Source: DATBAK01 sp036787815
GTDB taxonomy: Bacteria > Actinomycetota > Acidimicrobiia > IMCC26256 > PALSA-610
Assembly (NCBI GenBank): GCA_036787815.1
Contig: DAIQOP010000063.1
Span: forward strand, 1-16,572
Direction of reading: 5' to 3'
Length of the DNA stretch: 16,572 nucleotides
Positions within the stretch are counted from its first letter, which is position 1, and the number at the start of each line of letters is the position of its first letter. The notes below the pieces were generated by a model. That model was not told the origin of the DNA. It was given only the letters and a program-made list of their open reading frames with translations, and searched no databases. Made by a program: the position numbers and the translations under genes. Below, in pieces: positions 14,537 to 16,572 of the stretch.

Positions 14537-15772
14537 ATGTCGGCGGCCACGGAACCCGAGCTGGGTGTGCTCACCCAGGGCGCGATCGACGTGTTCACGC
14601 CGGGTGAGCTCGCCGGCAAGCTCGCCACCGGGCGCCGCCTGCGGGTGAAGCTCGGGCTCGATCCCACCGCCTCCGACCTCCATCTCGGCCACGCGGTCGT
14701 GCTGCGCACGCTGCGCCGGTTCCAGGACGCCGGGCACGTCGCCGTCCTCATCTTGGGCGACTTCACCGCCCGCGTCGGTGATCCCTCCGGCCGCTCGGCC
14801 ACCCGGCCCCGGCTCTCGAGGGCGCAGGTCGACGAGGCCGCCGCCACCTACGTCGAGCAGCTCACCCGCATCGTCGACCCCGATCCGTCGCGGCTGGAGC
14901 TGCGGCGCAACTCCGAGTGGCTCGACGTCATGAGCATCGAGGAGGTGCTCGAGCTCACCTCACGCTCGACGGTCGCCCGCATGCTCGAGCGCGACGACTT
15001 CGCGAACCGCTTCGCCAAAGGCGAGCCGATCTCGGTCACCGAGTTCCTGTACCCGCTCTTCCAGGGCTGGGACTCGGTGATGATCGAGGCCGACATCGAG
15101 CTCGGCGGGACCGACCAGCTCTTCAACCTGCTCGTCGGCCGCCAGCTCCAGCAGCAGGAGGGCCAGGAGCAGCAGGTGGTCATCACCACCCCGCTGCTCG
15201 AGGGGATCTCGGGCGGCCCGAAGATGTCGAAATCGCTCGGGAACTTCGTGGGGCTCGCCGAACCGCCCGCCGAGCAGTTCGGCAAGCTGATGTCGATCCC
15301 CGACCGGCTCATCCCGACCTACCTGCAGTACGCGACGGCGTGGACGCAGCCGCTGATCGACGAGGCCGTCGCCCACATGGGCGACGGCACGCTCGGCCCG
15401 CGCGACGCGAAGCGCCTGCTCGCCCGCACCGTCTGCGACCTCTACCACGGCGCCGGCGCCGGCGATCAGGCGCAATCAGACTTCGACCGTGTGTTTCGCG
15501 AGCACGCCGCACCACGCGAGATCCCCGAGGTGGCGCTCGCCGAGACCGCGGCCGACGGGGCATCCGACGGCGCGCTCCGGCTCAGCCGGCTGCTCACCAT
15601 CGCCGGCCTGGCCGCCTCGAACCGGGAGGCGGTTCGCCGCGTCGCCGAGGGTGCGGTGCGCGTCGACGCCGAGGTCGTGACCGACGACGTGGTGCGCGCG
15701 GTGCCACAGTGGTGGGGGACGACGATCCAGGTCGGGAAGCGAAAATGGGCCCGCATCGTCACACCGGCGTGA
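14537..15772 (+). CDS. tyrS: Tyrosine--tRNA ligase
   Basis: TyrRS is a class I synthetase that charges tRNA-Tyr. The 411-residue protein has KLGLDPTASDLHLGHAVVL (HIGH motif as HLGH), the GDFTARVGDPSGR loop, the GGTDQLFNLLVGR region, KMSKS in KMSKSLGNFVG, and a C-terminal S4 RNA-binding domain (LRLSRLLTIAGLAASNREAV to the end, finishing VGKRKWARIV). The length and DPTA-x-DLHLGH plus QVGKRKWAR pattern point to the TyrZ-like subgroup rather than the E. coli TyrS form. ATG 14537 is the start that gives a normal N terminus; the frame upstream is shadow of the PBP gene. The rRNA operon follows on the same strand with its own promoter. Confidence 0.96.
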   Translation: MSAATEPELGVLTQGAIDVFTPGELAGKLATGRRLRVKLGLDPTASDLHLGHAVVLRTLRRFQDAGHVAVLILGDFTARVGDPSGRSATRPRLSRAQVDEAAATYVEQLTRIVDPDPSRLELRRNSEWLDVMSIEEVLELTSRSTVARMLERDDFANRFAKGEPISVTEFLYPLFQGWDSVMIEADIELGGTDQLFNLLVGRQLQQQEGQEQQVVITTPLLEGISGGPKMSKSLGNFVGLAEPPAEQFGKLMSIPDRLIPTYLQYATAWTQPLIDEAVAHMGDGTLGPRDAKRLLARTVCDLYHGAGAGDQAQSDFDRVFREHAAPREIPEVALAETAADGASDGALRLSRLLTIAGLAASNREAVRRVAEGAVRVDAEVVTDDVVRAVPQWWGTTIQVGKRKWARIVTPA

Positions 15773-15789
15773 CGGCTGCCGACTAGAGT

Positions 15790-15823
15790 GCCCGCAGGGA
15801 CATCCGGAACGTCCGCATCGGGC
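15790..15823 (+). terminator. Nested inverted repeat after tyrS, possible terminator
   Basis: GCCCG (15790-15794) pairs with CGGGC (15819-15823), and inside it GGAC (15798-15801) pairs with GTCC (15811-15814). It lies 18 nt past the tyrS stop and 23 nt before the rRNA -35. It lacks a U-run, so terminator function is only suggested by place and structure. Confidence 0.3.
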
Positions 15824-15845
15824 GTCCGGGGGCGGGTTCCACGGT

Positions 15846-15874
15846 TTGACAGCCGCGGGGGCCGTGCCTAGGAT
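15846..15874 (+). promoter_or_regulatory. rRNA operon promoter, TTGACA - 17 bp - TAGGAT
   Basis: A perfect -35 (15846-15851), optimal 17-bp spacer and a near-consensus -10 (15869-15874) on the strand of the 16S gene. Transcription would begin near 15881, giving a leader of roughly 340 nt. It is the only complete consensus-like promoter found between tyrS and 16S; two further TTGACA hexamers at 15918 and 16028 have no matching -10. Confidence 0.8.
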
Positions 15875-16022
15875 GATTCTTCGCCCCTCCACCGGCCTGC
15901 GAGCCGATGAAGGGCGATTGACACCACCACCTCCGGCAGCGTGCGCAGGCACGTCCAGCGTTTGTGCCGGCGGTGCGTGTCTCCGATGCGTTCGCACCGA
16001 GTGTGCGCGCCTGTCGGGAACC

Positions 16023-16033
16023 GTTCCTTGACA
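16023..16033 (+). promoter_or_regulatory. boxA-like antitermination element
   Basis: GTTCCTTGACA, followed by ACAGAGCAGTGAATGCC, resembles the rRNA-leader boxA form TGTTCTTTGAAAACT and the actinobacterial leader stretch around TTGAGAACTCAACAG. BoxA RNA binds NusB/NusE (S10) to keep RNA polymerase from terminating within rRNA genes. The match is by eye and the TTGACA within it is not followed by a -10. Confidence 0.5.
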
Positions 16034-16062
16034 ACAGAGCAGTGAATGCCAAAAGCCAGTGC

Positions 16063-16084
16063 TGGTGATGAGCGATCATCACCA
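16063..16084 (+). other. Perfect 9-bp leader hairpin with GCGA (GNRA) tetraloop
   Basis: TGGTGATGA (16063-16071), loop GCGA, TCATCACCA (16076-16084). It stands 29 nt after the boxA-like site. GNRA loops are stable and often bound by RNA or protein. No U-run follows, so it is not an intrinsic terminator. Confidence 0.65.
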
Positions 16085-16218
16085 CCTCGATTCCGCACCT
16101 CAATCTCCATCCGAGGTGCTTTGTTGCCGGAAGGGCGTCAGTTGCCCGGCCGGCGACTCTGAAAAGATCGAAGGGCACGACGCGTTCGGACAAGTTCGCG
16201 GAAGGCACTTCAATGATC

Positions 16219-16572
<354 letters not shown>

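Larger units (their letters stand above)
15881..16218 (+). other. Pre-rRNA leader (5' external transcribed spacer), no protein gene
   Basis: From the predicted start to the mature 16S end there is no credible CDS; the short frames here have no start context or family match. The stretch is rich in possible stems: CGTGC/GCACG (15940-15944 with 15949-15953), CGGTGCG/CGCACCG (15971-15977 with 15993-15999), the 16063-16084 hairpin, and GAGGTGC (16113-16119), which can pair with GCACCTC (16095-16101) or, as CGAGGTG, with CACCTCG (16083-16089). This fits a structured leader with antitermination and RNase III processing signals. The 3' partner of the processing stem lies beyond the window. Confidence 0.7.

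Noticed and set aside
14498..14737. Long N-terminal extension of the PBP
   Set aside because: It would run antisense through the first 200 bases of tyrS and shows no family features before the membrane segment.
15918..15923. TTGACA as the -35 of a second rRNA promoter
   Set aside because: At the 16-18 bp spacing the sequence is GC-rich (GTGCGC) with no -10-like hexamer.
16028..16033. TTGACA as the -35 of a third rRNA promoter
   Set aside because: No -10 follows at proper distance (AAAAGC region), and the hexamer is part of a boxA-like leader element.

Overview
The window is GC-rich, gene-dense chromosomal DNA from an actinobacterium. The gene order pheT - argC-J-B-D-F-R-G-H is the classic actinobacterial arginine locus. 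The 5' part of the 16S rRNA gene at the right edge also reads as Actinobacteria; my best guess is class Acidimicrobiia, from memory of such 16S sequences and without a search. No mobile element, CRISPR array or tRNA gene was seen.

Layout. Positions 2-1330 hold the 3' part of pheT, followed with a 4-nt overlap by a YbgC/FadM-type hotdog thioesterase. Next come a small unrecognised single-pass membrane protein (1838-2239), preceded by three 7-bp direct repeats at 11-bp period, and a minus-strand pair of MaoC-like hotdog proteins (2223-3022). These four genes separate pheT from argC. A 30-bp AT-rich divergent gap carries a strong, apparently leaderless argC promoter overlapped by ARG-box-like repeats. 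From 3053 to 11421 lies a complete arginine operon: argC, argJ, argB, argD, argF, argR, argG, argH. Nearly every junction is a 4-nt stop/start overlap; only argF-argR (2 nt) and argR-argG (32 nt) are not. ArgJ recycles acetyl groups, ArgC/B/D complete ornithine synthesis, ArgF/G/H convert ornithine to arginine, and ArgR is the probable arginine-responsive repressor encoded inside the operon.

Downstream are mpg (3-methyladenine DNA glycosylase), a convergent class A penicillin-binding protein with two C-terminal PASTA domains, and divergently tyrS, whose promoter also looks leaderless. From 15773 to 16218 there is no protein gene: this is the rRNA promoter (TTGACA, 17-bp spacer, TAGGAT) and a roughly 340-nt structured pre-rRNA leader with a boxA-like element and a perfect 9-bp GNRA-capped hairpin. 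The 16S gene starts near 16219 and the window stops at the conserved 338-357 primer site, as expected for an assembly break in rRNA.

Most of the window is core metabolism. The parts least explained by known families are the orphan membrane protein with its repeat array, the hotdog insertion between pheT and argC, and the two leaderless promoters. I did not find a convincing new multi-gene system.
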